Positions 8,823 through 18,120 of a stretch of DNA of 64,000 nt are shown piece by piece. Each line of letters starts with the position of its first letter. The stretch's first letter is position 1. The DNA comes from Zhongshania sp. R06B22 (GTDB taxonomy: Bacteria > Pseudomonadota > Gammaproteobacteria > Pseudomonadales > Spongiibacteraceae), in NCBI RefSeq assembly GCF_040892595.1, contig NZ_JBFRYB010000001.1:2294001-2358000 (forward strand). Direction: 5' to 3'. Below the pieces are notes generated by a model that worked only from the letters and a program-made list of their open reading frames with translations, did no database searches and was not told the origin of the DNA. The position numbers and the translations under genes were made by a program.

Positions 8823-9962
8823 ATGGGCCCGGGGCCAACGGTAAGAAAAAAACCTATCATAGGCCTGCTGCAAGTTGCTGGCGTTGTTGTGCTAATGCTC
8901 TTGGCGTTCATCTACTCCAGGCCTCCGGGTGTGCCGGACGAGGCATCGGTAGCGAAAGAGCTTGCCGCTTCGCCGGGTAAACCGGCTCCCTTGGTTTCGG
9001 TCGTTCGACCCTCGGCTTTACCGGGGCAACTCGCCGTTACTTCGACCGGTTCTGTAGCTGTGCGCAGCTACGTCACATTAACGCCCCAAGTTTCTGGGCG
9101 GGTTGTGGCGACTTCTCCGGCTTTGCGCAGTGGCGGTAGCTTTGCCGCAGGCGAAACATTGGTGACGCTCGAACAGCGCGACTTTATTCTAGCGCTCGCT
9201 CAGGTGCAGGCCGATGTCACATCAGCGCAAGCGTCACTGCAGTTGAGCCAAGCGGAAGCATCAGCGGCAATCGCCAATTATCAAATGCTGAGTCCGGGTA
9301 AAGAGACTCCCCCGCTGGTCGCTAAAGCGCCACAAATAGCTCAGGCAAAAGCGCAGTTGCAAGCCGCTATGGCCCGTCGTGATATTCAGCAAGTTAATCT
9401 TGAGCGCAGCGTATTTTCGCTACCTTTCTCGGGCCGAGTGGTTGAAAGCACTGCCGACGAAGGTCAAATGCTCAGTGCCGGTCAATCCTTTGGTCGAGTC
9501 TACGCTCTGGACGCGGTCGAAATTGTTATTACATTGGCACCTGAAGAACTCGCAAAAATAGCGCCTGCAGAAGGCCGCGCGGCGATGATCACCGCCGATG
9601 GCCTTAACTTTGAAGGTCGTATTGCCAGAGTTGCCGCCGAGCGCGACCCGCGCACGCGCTTCTCACAGGTTTATTTAACGGCAAGTAATAGTGAACCCTT
9701 AACGCCGGGAACCTTTGTTTCCGTGAAATTGAAGGGACCAGCCATCGAAAACACGTTTAAGCTTCCGGAAAGCGCGCTTCAGGTAGGTCAGTCTTTCTGG
9801 ATTGTAAAAGACGGTGCTATCACTGGGATGGACGCAACTATTTTGGGGCGTAGCAATGGCCATTATCTGGTTGAAGCCTTTGACTATGGCGATGGCATTG
9901 TTACTGGCGCCGTGCCCGGCGCCCGCGAGGGACTTCCGGTTCGCTTGGCAGAGACAGACTGA
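8823..9962 (+). CDS. RND efflux periplasmic adaptor (membrane fusion protein)
   Basis: Links an inner-membrane RND pump to an outer-membrane channel. The 379-residue product has an N-terminal membrane anchor at about residues 12-30, a first half-lipoyl strand set around residues 70-120, a helical hairpin rich in Ala/Gln (about 120-185), a second half-lipoyl segment near 200-225, and beta-barrel and membrane-proximal domains after that. ATG 8823 is preferred because GAGG lies eight bases upstream; a GTG six bases earlier would be too close to that site. It overlaps the pump gene by one base (TGATG). No outer-membrane factor is encoded nearby, so a shared TolC-type channel is likely. Substrate unknown. 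Confidence 0.9.
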   Translation: MGPGPTVRKKPIIGLLQVAGVVVLMLLAFIYSRPPGVPDEASVAKELAASPGKPAPLVSVVRPSALPGQLAVTSTGSVAVRSYVTLTPQVSGRVVATSPALRSGGSFAAGETLVTLEQRDFILALAQVQADVTSAQASLQLSQAEASAAIANYQMLSPGKETPPLVAKAPQIAQAKAQLQAAMARRDIQQVNLERSVFSLPFSGRVVESTADEGQMLSAGQSFGRVYALDAVEIVITLAPEELAKIAPAEGRAAMITADGLNFEGRIARVAAERDPRTRFSQVYLTASNSEPLTPGTFVSVKLKGPAIENTFKLPESALQVGQSFWIVKDGAITGMDATILGRSNGHYLVEAFDYGDGIVTGAVPGAREGLPVRLAETD

Positions 9963-12900
9963 TGACTGACCCGAATAAGGTGCTTCCCCCTACTCCCGCT
10001 GGCGATAACTATCGTGGGCTGTTGGCGTATTTTGCTAAGAACCCCGTTGCCGGCAATCTGCTTATGGTCATATTGCTGGTGGGCGGTCTGCTGTCCGGCT
10101 TGGCTTTGACCGCGCAGGTGTTTCCAACCATCGACCCCGGCACCGTGACCATTTCAGTTGCCTACCCCGGCGCAACGCCAACCGAGGTTGAGGAAGGCAT
10201 TACCAGGCGAGTCGAAGAAGCAGTTTTCGGTATTGATGGCGTTGATCGAGTAATTTCCCGGGCTTCTGAAAATCTCGGCTCGGTTACCCTCGAGCTAAAA
10301 GATTTTGTCGATGCGGATAAGGTGCGCGATGATGCAGAAGCTGCGGTGCAGCAACTGATCGATTTTCCGCCAGAAGATGCAGAGCAGCCTAAAATTGTTC
10401 GCGCTGAAACCCTTTCAGACGTTTTAACCATTGTTGTGAGCTCGGAGCTGGGCGAGCGTGAACTTCGGCGCGGCGCTGAAATAATTGAGGAAGAATTATT
10501 AGCGCTGCCCGGCGTCTCCCTGGTGTCACTGCTGGGGGCGAAGGACTACGAGATAGCAATCGAAATTAGCGAGGACTCTCTGCGGCGCTACGATCTGACA
10601 ATGACGGACGTCGCCAACACCATCAGGCGCTCGTCTATAAACCTGTCATCCGGTGAAATTAAGACCCAGGGCGGCGACCTCTTACTTCGCACTAATACCA
10701 AACGCAATACCGGTGAGGCCTTTGAAGATATTGTATTGCGCGCAGGTTCCGACGGCAGTGTTCTGCGGGTATCCGATGTCGCCACCGTGCGCGACGGCTT
10801 CACTGACACCGACCTGATTAACCAATTCAACGGCCGCGAGAGCGTGCTGTTAAAAGTGCAAAAATCCGAAGCCGAAGATGTGCTTGTGATCGCGGGAACA
10901 GTGAAAGCATTTTTGGCAGATTATACCCCGCCAGCCGGTGTTGATTTGTCTGTGTGGGACGACCAAACAGACATTCTGCAGGATAGGATTAGTTTGCTGC
11001 TGCGAAACGGTCTCCTTGGCTTTGCCCTGGTTTTCCTGTTCTTGGTGGTCATGTTGGATTTGCGACTCGCGCTGTGGGTTGCCATGGGCGTGCCGATATC
11101 CTTCCTTGGAGCGTTTCTGTTTTTTGACGTTTTTGACGTCAATATCAATATGATCTCGCTGTTCGCACTGATCATTGTGCTGGGTATTGTTGTTGATGAT
11201 GCGGTGGTGGTTGGCGAGAATATTATATCTGAACAGGAGCATGGCAAGACTGGTATACAGGCTGCAATGGACGGCGTTAACGGCGTGTTTGGACCGGTTA
11301 TGGTCGGTGTTTTAACAACCATGGCGGCCTTTGCGCCTCTGCTGTTTGTTACCGGCAGCTTTGGCCAGATCCTTGGCGTGGTGCCAGTGGTGGTTATCCT
11401 GGTACTGGCGATGTCGTTGATTGAAGCCTTCCTTATTCTGCCATCCCACCTTGCCCACGGTGGTAAATGGAGTCGCTGGCCACTGGATCAAATGCAAAAC
11501 GCGGTGTCTGTGCGAGTTGATCGTTTCCGAAATTTCATTCTGGCACCTGCAGTCGCTCGAGCGGTTCGCCATCGCTATTTGACACTGGTGGCCGGTATCG
11601 GTCTGTTAGTGTTGGCTGGGTTACTGCTAACCACAGGTGCAGTGCGATTTATCTTCTTTCCTGCACTGGAAGCAAACTCCATTCGTGCCACCCTAGAATT
11701 TCCCATCGGCACGCCTTTTGAGTCAACCCAAGTCGCGGCTGACAGAATTGTTGCTGCCGCAAATGTAGTGAATTCACGCCTGGACGGCAATGCATTTGAA
11801 TCTATTAGCGTTACCGTTGGCGGACTGTCGAGATCAGCCGGTGGCCCCGGTGGCGGCAATTCGATGACGGTTGCGAGTCACTTGGCATCGGTGCAGATTG
11901 AGCTAGGTCCTGAGCCACCACGTACCCTTTCTGCCAAAGCACTGGAGCGCTTGTGGCGAACGGAAGTTGGTGATATTCCCGGCGTCGAACGCCTGTCTTA
12001 TGTGGCTGATTTTTTTGGCGGTCAGGCTGATTTAGAATTTGAGCTCGCCCATCAAGACAGCGACATTCTCGAACAAGCGGTCAGCAGCTTGCGTGAGCGC
12101 TACGAAACCATTGCGGGCGTGTACGAAGTTCAGGATTCCAATAGCATTGGTAAACGCCAGTTTGATATTCATTTAAGCCCTGCTGGCGAAGCTGCAGGAC
12201 TGACACCGACCGACATTGCACGCCAGCTGCGCAGAAATTTCTTTGGCGAGGAAGTGCAACGTATTCAGCGTGGCCGGGAAGAGTTAAAAGTGATGGTTCG
12301 CTACCCGGAGAGCAACCGAAGTTCTACCGCAGATCTATTTGACGCCCGTATTCGCCTTGCCGACGGCAGCGAGGCGCCGCTCTCCAGTGTTGCCCAGGTG
12401 ACAGAATCAAGAAGTCTGTCTGCCATTAACCGGGTGGACGGCCTGCGTATTGTCTCCGTCTCGGCTCAGGTTGACGAAGCCCTGACCACACCGAGCCTAG
12501 CTAATGCGGTGGTATTGGAACAGTTTGTACCGGAATTTAAACAGCAGTTTCCTGGTTTGCAGATTCGACAAGCGGGCGAAGGCCGTGAACAGTCTAAAGA
12601 TTTGTCGGCCTTGGGTAGATTGACACTGGTGGCCCTGCTCATTATTTTTGCGCTAATGGCATCGCAATTAAAAAGCTATACCCAGCCACTAATCATTCTC
12701 GCTGGGGTACCGTTTGGTGCCGGCGGCGCGCTAATTGGACACTTTTTACTTGGTTACAACCTTTCTTTTATCTCACTTTTTGGCATCGTGGCCCTGAGTG
12801 GTGTTGTCGTTAACGACGCATTGGTATTGGTTGATCGTTATAACAAACTACTTGAGGAAGGTTGGGATAACGACAAAGCGATTGTTGAGGCTGCCCGTCG

Positions 12901-13111
12901 CAGATTTCGCGCTATTTTCCTCACCACGGCAACTACCGCGCTTGGTTTAGCACCCATGCTGTTCGAAACCAGCACTCAGGCGCAATTCTTAATTCCCATG
13001 GCGGTAAGTTTGGCAACGGGAATTGTGTTTGCAAGTATCATTATCTTATTTTTAATACCTGCGCTGGTAATGATTCGGGAGGATCTACGGTTTAAATCCA
13101 GAAAGATTTAA
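9962..13111 (+). CDS. RND-family efflux pump, inner-membrane permease
   Basis: Proton-driven transporter of 1049 residues, the usual length for hydrophobic/amphiphilic-type RND pumps. Twelve membrane helices flank two large periplasmic loops, at about residues 60-355 and 590-880. The proton-relay motif with paired Asp412-Asp413 (DDAVVVGENI) is in TM4, and the matching TM10 segment has VVNDALVLVD around Asn951-Asp952. An N-terminal tail of about 20 residues precedes TM1. It is coupled to the adaptor by start/stop overlap. The relationship to Acr/Mex drug pumps is clear, but the export substrate cannot be assigned. It lies beside the copper genes but carries none of the Met pairs that mark CusA-type metal pumps that I can identify. 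Confidence 0.93.
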   Translation: MTDPNKVLPPTPAGDNYRGLLAYFAKNPVAGNLLMVILLVGGLLSGLALTAQVFPTIDPGTVTISVAYPGATPTEVEEGITRRVEEAVFGIDGVDRVISRASENLGSVTLELKDFVDADKVRDDAEAAVQQLIDFPPEDAEQPKIVRAETLSDVLTIVVSSELGERELRRGAEIIEEELLALPGVSLVSLLGAKDYEIAIEISEDSLRRYDLTMTDVANTIRRSSINLSSGEIKTQGGDLLLRTNTKRNTGEAFEDIVLRAGSDGSVLRVSDVATVRDGFTDTDLINQFNGRESVLLKVQKSEAEDVLVIAGTVKAFLADYTPPAGVDLSVWDDQTDILQDRISLLLRNGLLGFALVFLFLVVMLDLRLALWVAMGVPISFLGAFLFFDVFDVNINMISLFALIIVLGIVVDDAVVVGENIISEQEHGKTGIQAAMDGVNGVFGPVMVGVLTTMAAFAPLLFVTGSFGQILGVVPVVVILVLAMSLIEAFLILPSHLAHGGKWSRWPLDQMQNAVSVRVDRFRNFILAPAVARAVRHRYLTLVAGIGLLVLAGLLLTTGAVRFIFFPALEANSIRATLEFPIGTPFESTQVAADRIVAAANVVNSRLDGNAFESISVTVGGLSRSAGGPGGGNSMTVASHLASVQIELGPEPPRTLSAKALERLWRTEVGDIPGVERLSYVADFFGGQADLEFELAHQDSDILEQAVSSLRERYETIAGVYEVQDSNSIGKRQFDIHLSPAGEAAGLTPTDIARQLRRNFFGEEVQRIQRGREELKVMVRYPESNRSSTADLFDARIRLADGSEAPLSSVAQVTESRSLSAINRVDGLRIVSVSAQVDEALTTPSLANAVVLEQFVPEFKQQFPGLQIRQAGEGREQSKDLSALGRLTLVALLIIFALMASQLKSYTQPLIILAGVPFGAGGALIGHFLLGYNLSFISLFGIVALSGVVVNDALVLVDRYNKLLEEGWDNDKAIVEAARRRFRAIFLTTATTALGLAPMLFETSTQAQFLIPMAVSLATGIVFASIIILFLIPALVMIREDLRFKSRKI

Positions 13112-13218
13112 GACTTTGAGCTGTGTTTAACCTGCTCAGAAATAATAAAATAAATTTAATAAGACTGGCGCTACACTGGACAGGTGATGGGCGCATACAT
13201 ATTGAGGATTGAAGCTGA

Positions 13219-13512
13219 ATGATAAAGCATATCGTATTGCTTACTTGGCAAGAAGGCGTTTCGCAAGCTCAGATTGACGCAGTGACGTCGGCGTTTCAGG
13301 AGTTGGGAAAAGAAATCCCGGAAGTGCTCAATTATTCATTTGGACAGGACGCTGGTATTTATCGGGGCAATGCCAATTACGCACTTATCGCTGAGTTCCG
13401 AAATGAGGCGGACTTGAAAGCCTACGTTGTTCACCCAAGCCATCAGGCACTTTTATCGACGGTGACTGGCCCCATCTTGAAGTCATTCCAATCCATTCAA
13501 ATAAAGGTCTGA
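13219..13512 (+). CDS. Dabb family (stress-responsive alpha/beta barrel) protein
   Basis: 97 residues starting MIKHIVLLTW, the signature first strand of the dimeric alpha-beta barrel family, with a later YALIAEF strand and the HPSHQALL helix. Relatives are small dimeric cytoplasmic proteins, some of them enzymes acting on polyketides or aromatic compounds, many of unknown role. A GAGGA lies upstream of the ATG. It stands alone between the RND pump and the convergent HDOD gene, so context adds no function. Confidence 0.85.
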   Translation: MIKHIVLLTWQEGVSQAQIDAVTSAFQELGKEIPEVLNYSFGQDAGIYRGNANYALIAEFRNEADLKAYVVHPSHQALLSTVTGPILKSFQSIQIKV

Positions 13513-13607
13513 GACTGAGCGTACAAGGCGAAACTGCGCATTGCATTGCCTTTACGGGTGACTTTTTATTTTTTTAACAATACTTCGCTAGCTGATGACA
13601 ATAGTGT

Positions 13608-15035
13608 TTAGTGCAAGGCCCCGTTCGCCTCATCTATCCATTCGTCGCTGCTATTAAAATCAACATTATCACCATGGGTGGCAAGACCCAATGCAGTTTC
13701 AGTAAACACGGGGCCTTTGCGACTCTGCGCGGCTAAGGCGGCGCTGGCTTCCAGCAAACGCTGACCTATTACTTGTGCATCTTCTTCGAGGGTGTCGTGA
13801 AGTAGCACTAAAAAAGTATTGTCGTTATAGCGACAAATCATATCCCCTGCCCGCAACTTGCTTTGTATCTCTTTGGCTTGCGCGGCGAGGAAGGTATCGC
13901 TTTGATCGCCTAGAACTTTACGCAGTGTTTTAATATTTTTAATTTCAATTAGTAAAACACTCAAGACCCGCCCTGCTCTGGCAGCTAGGTTAAAGGAGTC
14001 TGCTAGGAAGCCATTCATGAACTCGCGGGAAAACACCCCAGTGACCGGGTCGTGGCGTTTCTCGTGGTCTATTTTAGGTGCTTTTTTAGCTTGGCCGCGA
14101 CTGCGCTTGAGGTTTTGCAGATTCAATTCTGCCAGAGTCTCATTAGCTTGCTCTAGCAAGTCAGACTGACTGGCGCTTTCCGTGAGTTTTACATCGAAGA
14201 GACTTTCCATTTCTGGAATTTGCTCATGTAAAAAAGTGATTAAGTCATCAACTTTACTTGGGTTAATACCCAATACCCGCTGCGCCTTCAAATATAGTTG
14301 CTTGCGGGCATCCGCAGGCTCACCAAGTATCAGGTAGTCGGCGGCGATGCCTGATAGACACACACAGCGCACAAATTGACCGTCGACATCAGTTTGCGCA
14401 AAGGTGTTCGGCCGATGGCTGGTGGCGATGGCTAAGGTGGTTCTGGCCGCTAGTCCCCAATGTTTACTCAGCCACGCGCCCGCTTCGGCGTGATCACCGC
14501 CCATGCGTTCAATTTCGTATTCACGCACCCGTTCGTGGAAGACCTGATCACTGCGTAGATCGGTATAAAAATCTGGGTGGAGTCGATCTATAGCTATCAT
14601 GCCGATGTCTTGCAGCAGGCCCGCTAGAAACAGTTCCTCTAAGGCCCGCTCTTTGAGAGATCGACCCAGTTCGCGCGCGGCGGCTGCCGCAAGCAGGGAG
14701 CGGCGCCATAGTAGTGGATAATGTAAACCGGATTGGGTTTGTTCTTTTAGTGATGACGTCAGCGAGAAACTCAAGGCTAGATTGACGGTGGTGTCTAAAC
14801 CCAAAAGCACAATGGCGCGGCGCAGGGTTTCGATCTTTTGTTCGTTGGCATACATCGGTGAGTTCGCAAATTGCAGAGTCTTGGCAGTTAGCGCCGGATC
14901 ACTGGCAATGAGCTTGGCAAGACTTTGGATATCGACATCGCCGGAACGCGCCAACTCGACAATTTTAGTCATGACGCGGGGAATCGATGGTAGTCGTGCG
15001 GTATTGTCGGTAAAGGGGCTGAGGTCAATAGCCAT
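13608..15035 (-). CDS. HDOD domain protein with degenerate C-terminal GGDEF domain
   Basis: 475-residue signalling protein. Residues about 12-210 form an HDOD domain, a metal-free HD relative (DPALTAKTLQFANSP near 46-60). After a helical linker, residues about 327-475 have the fold of a diguanylate cyclase starting DPVTGVFSR. The active-site loop that should read GGEEF is NDNTF at 404-408, so cyclase activity is not expected and the domain may bind nucleotide or act structurally. HDOD proteins commonly scaffold c-di-GMP and motility signalling. Cytoplasmic, no membrane segment. Confidence 0.88.
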   Translation of the reverse strand: MAIDLSPFTDNTARLPSIPRVMTKIVELARSGDVDIQSLAKLIASDPALTAKTLQFANSPMYANEQKIETLRRAIVLLGLDTTVNLALSFSLTSSLKEQTQSGLHYPLLWRRSLLAAAAARELGRSLKERALEELFLAGLLQDIGMIAIDRLHPDFYTDLRSDQVFHERVREYEIERMGGDHAEAGAWLSKHWGLAARTTLAIATSHRPNTFAQTDVDGQFVRCVCLSGIAADYLILGEPADARKQLYLKAQRVLGINPSKVDDLITFLHEQIPEMESLFDVKLTESASQSDLLEQANETLAELNLQNLKRSRGQAKKAPKIDHEKRHDPVTGVFSREFMNGFLADSFNLAARAGRVLSVLLIEIKNIKTLRKVLGDQSDTFLAAQAKEIQSKLRAGDMICRYNDNTFLVLLHDTLEEDAQVIGQRLLEASAALAAQSRKGPVFTETALGLATHGDNVDFNSSDEWIDEANGALH

Positions 15036-15136
15036 GCACTGTCCTGAATTGAGTTTATCGGCTATCTAAACCCGCTTGCCGGTTTTGGGCAATACGGGTT
15101 AGCCGCGACCGAGCTTAGACTTCTGCTGACTACGCC

Positions 15137-15940
15137 CTATTTTTCAAAGACAGTGGCAACCTGCCGGCTAAACATAATGGCATTGCCGTCTGCGCCCCAG
15201 ACGGTTGCGTAGTTATTAAAGTAACCATTTCCGGCTGCCTGGCTGCGGTAATCGTAAAACCACCAGTCTGACATATCCGCTTTTGGCATTTCGCTTGGGA
15301 ACTCTAAATACCAACTCAGGGAGCTACCAATACCGGGATGTTTAATCATATTTAGCCCCGGCATGGGGGGTAAATCGCCGAGCGCGACTAAGGCCGCTAA
15401 ATCTAACTCCCCCGCTTCTTTAAAACGCATCCACAGGGAGAAGTCTGGCGAGTCGGCCTGACTAAATGGCAGGCCGCCAGTGCACATTCGCATGTCAAAA
15501 TACTGTGTGAAAGTCGGGGTTAACCCTTCGATATATGGTAGAGACTCCAAGGTGTCTGGCGGAGCCACAGAAGGTATTGCGGGGGCCGTTAACGTGACTG
15601 CTGATGGCCGGTCTTTACCGAATGCGGCGCTCACGGTGGCAGCGACCTCACCGTTACAGAGAATTTCACCCTGAATATGAGTAACAGAGCCGCCTACCCT
15701 TAACTCCCGAATAATAATTCGGTGGTTCCCCGCCGGCACCGGGCCTACAAACATAACGGAGAGTGAGCGCAAGCGCCGATCTGCGGGCACCTGATTAAGC
15801 ATGGCTTTTACTATTAAGGCGGCGCTTAATCCACCAAAGGCTGTTCTGCCCTGCAACCAGGTTTCATCGACATAGGCGGTGTATTCGTTGGCGTGTTCTG
15901 ACGCGCGGACACTGCTGAGCAGTGCCTTAAAATCCATCAT
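15137..15940 (-). CDS. Acyl-CoA thioesterase, double hot-dog (TesB-like) family
   Basis: Hydrolyses acyl-CoA to free acid and CoA. The 267-residue chain reads as two tandem hot-dog modules: residues 1-110 with the QGRTAFGGLSAAL helix, and 130-267 ending in the NYATVWGADG strand. Overlapping start codons (ATGATG) at 15940 and 15937 follow a GGAG, so the first residue is uncertain by one. It lies downstream of the AlkK-like ligase on the same strand, with a strong hairpin between them, suggesting a linked role in fatty-acyl-CoA turnover. Chain-length preference is not readable. Confidence 0.88.
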   Translation of the reverse strand: MMDFKALLSSVRASEHANEYTAYVDETWLQGRTAFGGLSAALIVKAMLNQVPADRRLRSLSVMFVGPVPAGNHRIIIRELRVGGSVTHIQGEILCNGEVAATVSAAFGKDRPSAVTLTAPAIPSVAPPDTLESLPYIEGLTPTFTQYFDMRMCTGGLPFSQADSPDFSLWMRFKEAGELDLAALVALGDLPPMPGLNMIKHPGIGSSLSWYLEFPSEMPKADMSDWWFYDYRSQAAGNGYFNNYATVWGADGNAIMFSRQVATVFEK

Positions 15941-15971
15941 TCTCCATCCTCAATGTGTGTATAAAATAGCG

Positions 15972-15998
15972 ACATGGCACCGCTAGTGCCATGTTTTT
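15972..15998 (+). terminator. Hairpin with T-run between ligase and thioesterase genes
   Basis: Perfect 9-bp stem ACATGGCAC / GTGCCATGT with a 5-base loop (15972-15994), followed by TTTTT on the plus strand (15994-15998). The neighbouring genes are on the minus strand, where the hairpin is not followed by a clear T-run. It may act as an attenuating or RNA-protecting hairpin between the two cistrons, or stop antisense transcription. Confidence 0.5.
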
Positions 15999-16034
15999 AA
16001 GTGCCGCGAATGAGCGATAAACAATAATCAGAAG

Positions 16035-17660
16035 CTATTCGGGCCAGCGGAAATCAGCGTAATCTGCGCGAATGTCTTTCTTACTGAGTTTACCGGTCGC
16101 CGTATGGGGTAATGAGTCTACAAAGAGGCACTCCTCTGGAATCCACCATTTAGATACTTTATCGTCGAACCATGACAGCATCTCTTCACGGCTTAGCGTT
16201 TCGCCCTCTTGCAGTATCACTAGCAATAATGGGCGTTCGCTCCATTTGGGATGTGGCATACCAACCACGGCGGCTTCGGCCACTTTGGGGTGATTGACCG
16301 CGCAATTTTCCAGTTCAATTGAGCTAATCCATTCGCCACCCGATTTAATAACATCCTTCACCCGGTCGGTGATTTGCATATAGCCGTGTTCGTCCATGCA
16401 GGCAACGTCGCCGGTTTCAAACCAACCATCATCATCTAGGGTTTGTCCGTCGTAGCGATAATATTCATTGATTATCCAGGGGCCGCGCACCTTAACCGCG
16501 CCCGCGCTTTTGCCATCCCATGGTAGTGATTTATTGTCTGCATCCACAATTTTTAATTCCACGCCAAAGACCGGACGGCCCTGCTTCAAACGCTTTTTGT
16601 CGTATTCTTCTGGGGAAAGGTTTGCCACTGGTGGTGGCACAGTACCGTTATAGGTACCCAGGGGATTCATTTCTGTCATGCCCCAACCCTGCTGCACATC
16701 TACGCCATATTTTTCGCGGAATACATCTAAAATATAAAACGGGCAGGCCGCGCCACCGACGGTAACCCGGTTCAGGCTTTCGATGGTTTTTCCAGATTTA
16801 TTCAGGTAATCCAATAAGGCCAACCACACTGTTGGTACGCCGGCTGACGCAGTGACCTTCTCTTCGTTGATCAGGGTGCACAGGGTTTCACCGCAGCCCA
16901 TTTTGGGGCCGGGCATAACTAGCTTTGTGCCGGTCATTGGCGCGGCGTATACCAAGCCCCAGCCATTGACGTGGAACATAGGCACTATGGGAAGCGCAAC
17001 GTCTTTGACAGATAGGCCGATAACATCAGGGGCGATAATCGCATAGCAATGCAGCAAGGTAGAGCGATGGGTGTACATGACGCCTTTGGGATTACCGGTT
17101 GTTCCAGAGGTGTAACACAGCGCAGATGGCGTATTTTCATCTAGCTCTGGCCACTCGAATTCCGATGTTTGCGCGGCGAGTAAGGTTTCGTAGCAATGCG
17201 CATTGGCAAGACTAGTCTCTGGCATATGTGCTTCGTCAGTCATTACCACAAAGCCCTTAACGTCGGGCATCACATCTTGTAAAGACTCGAGCAGTGGCAC
17301 CATGGTCAAATCTAGAAAGACCCACTTGTCGCGACCGTGGTTAACAATGTATTCAATTTGTTCTGGGAATAAGCGCGGATTAACGGTGTGACAGATCATG
17401 CCGCTGCACGATACCGCGTAGTATATTTCTAAATGGCGATAGTCGTTCCAAGCGAATGTGGCGATGGTGTCGCCCTGCTCCAAGCCAAGTGCGTCGAGTG
17501 CGTTTGCCAACTGCCTTACCCGAGCAAAGGCGTCGCGATAGGTGTATCTATGGCGAGGGTTGTCGGCGGTGACGGATACCACTTCAACTGAGCCATTAAT
17601 TTGCTCCGCGTGTTTCATTATGGAGGTGATTGTGAGCTGGGTGTTCATCATCGGAGTCAT
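16035..17660 (-). CDS. Fatty-acid--CoA ligase, AlkK-like
   Basis: Activates fatty acids to acyl-CoA through an acyl-adenylate. The 541-residue chain has the AMP-binding loop SGTTGNPKG at 185-193, the WGMTEMNP motif near 330-337, the ETGD motif in the hinge region and IKSGGEWISSIELE near 450, with the C-terminal catalytic Lys in GKLSKKD. Overall it closely resembles AlkK, the medium-chain acyl-CoA synthetase of Pseudomonas alkane degradation (IAWN-RHLEIYYA and NPRLF segments). It is far from alkB here (50958), but the two would act in the same pathway. The start is taken as MTPMMN; the Met at residues 4 or 5 is also possible. Confidence 0.93.
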   Translation of the reverse strand: MTPMMNTQLTITSIMKHAEQINGSVEVVSVTADNPRHRYTYRDAFARVRQLANALDALGLEQGDTIATFAWNDYRHLEIYYAVSCSGMICHTVNPRLFPEQIEYIVNHGRDKWVFLDLTMVPLLESLQDVMPDVKGFVVMTDEAHMPETSLANAHCYETLLAAQTSEFEWPELDENTPSALCYTSGTTGNPKGVMYTHRSTLLHCYAIIAPDVIGLSVKDVALPIVPMFHVNGWGLVYAAPMTGTKLVMPGPKMGCGETLCTLINEEKVTASAGVPTVWLALLDYLNKSGKTIESLNRVTVGGAACPFYILDVFREKYGVDVQQGWGMTEMNPLGTYNGTVPPPVANLSPEEYDKKRLKQGRPVFGVELKIVDADNKSLPWDGKSAGAVKVRGPWIINEYYRYDGQTLDDDGWFETGDVACMDEHGYMQITDRVKDVIKSGGEWISSIELENCAVNHPKVAEAAVVGMPHPKWSERPLLLVILQEGETLSREEMLSWFDDKVSKWWIPEECLFVDSLPHTATGKLSKKDIRADYADFRWPE

Positions 17661-18120
17661 TTTTATTTGCCTTTATTAGTGGTGGGAAAATATGGCTCGG
17701 CTCTTGCGCAACAAAGTATGTCAGCAGAGAATACATTAGGCATCAATCTTATGTGACTGCGGCCGATATTGGCAATACAACCATCGCACAATATTGTGAT
17801 TAGGCATATCTGCTAATTGCACATAAGGTGCAAATAAGACCAATAAATCAGTCCGAAATAGCAGCTAATAGCAGCTTTCACGTGACGCGAGACTTTGCGC
17901 TCTGGCAAGAAACCGGCTGGCAAGGCATTCGAGGAGGCACATTAATAAGCGCTGACTTGTTTCTTATCAGTAGCAGATCAAACCCAGCGCCACGCTTTTA
18001 CAAAGGGTCATCAATAATGTTTCATGTATGACCTTATGAGGACTGCGCTATCAACCAGTCCCGAACGGAGTTTCTTGCTATAAGGAGTTGCCGGATATCA
18101 AAACGCTGATTGTGAATTAA
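17661..18120. other. Non-coding stretch upstream of the AlkK-like ligase
   Basis: About 460 bp between the ligase start and the recognisable acyl-CoA dehydrogenase remnant. A short frame at 17828-18031 is unconvincing. There is a small direct repeat of TAGCAGCT near 17861-17877. This is probably a mix of the ligase promoter region and further decayed coding sequence; nothing firmer can be supported. Confidence 0.4.

Noticed and set aside
17828..18031. 67-codon plus-strand frame in the gap after the ligase
   Set aside because: Lies in sequence that looks like decayed coding DNA and has no match to a family.
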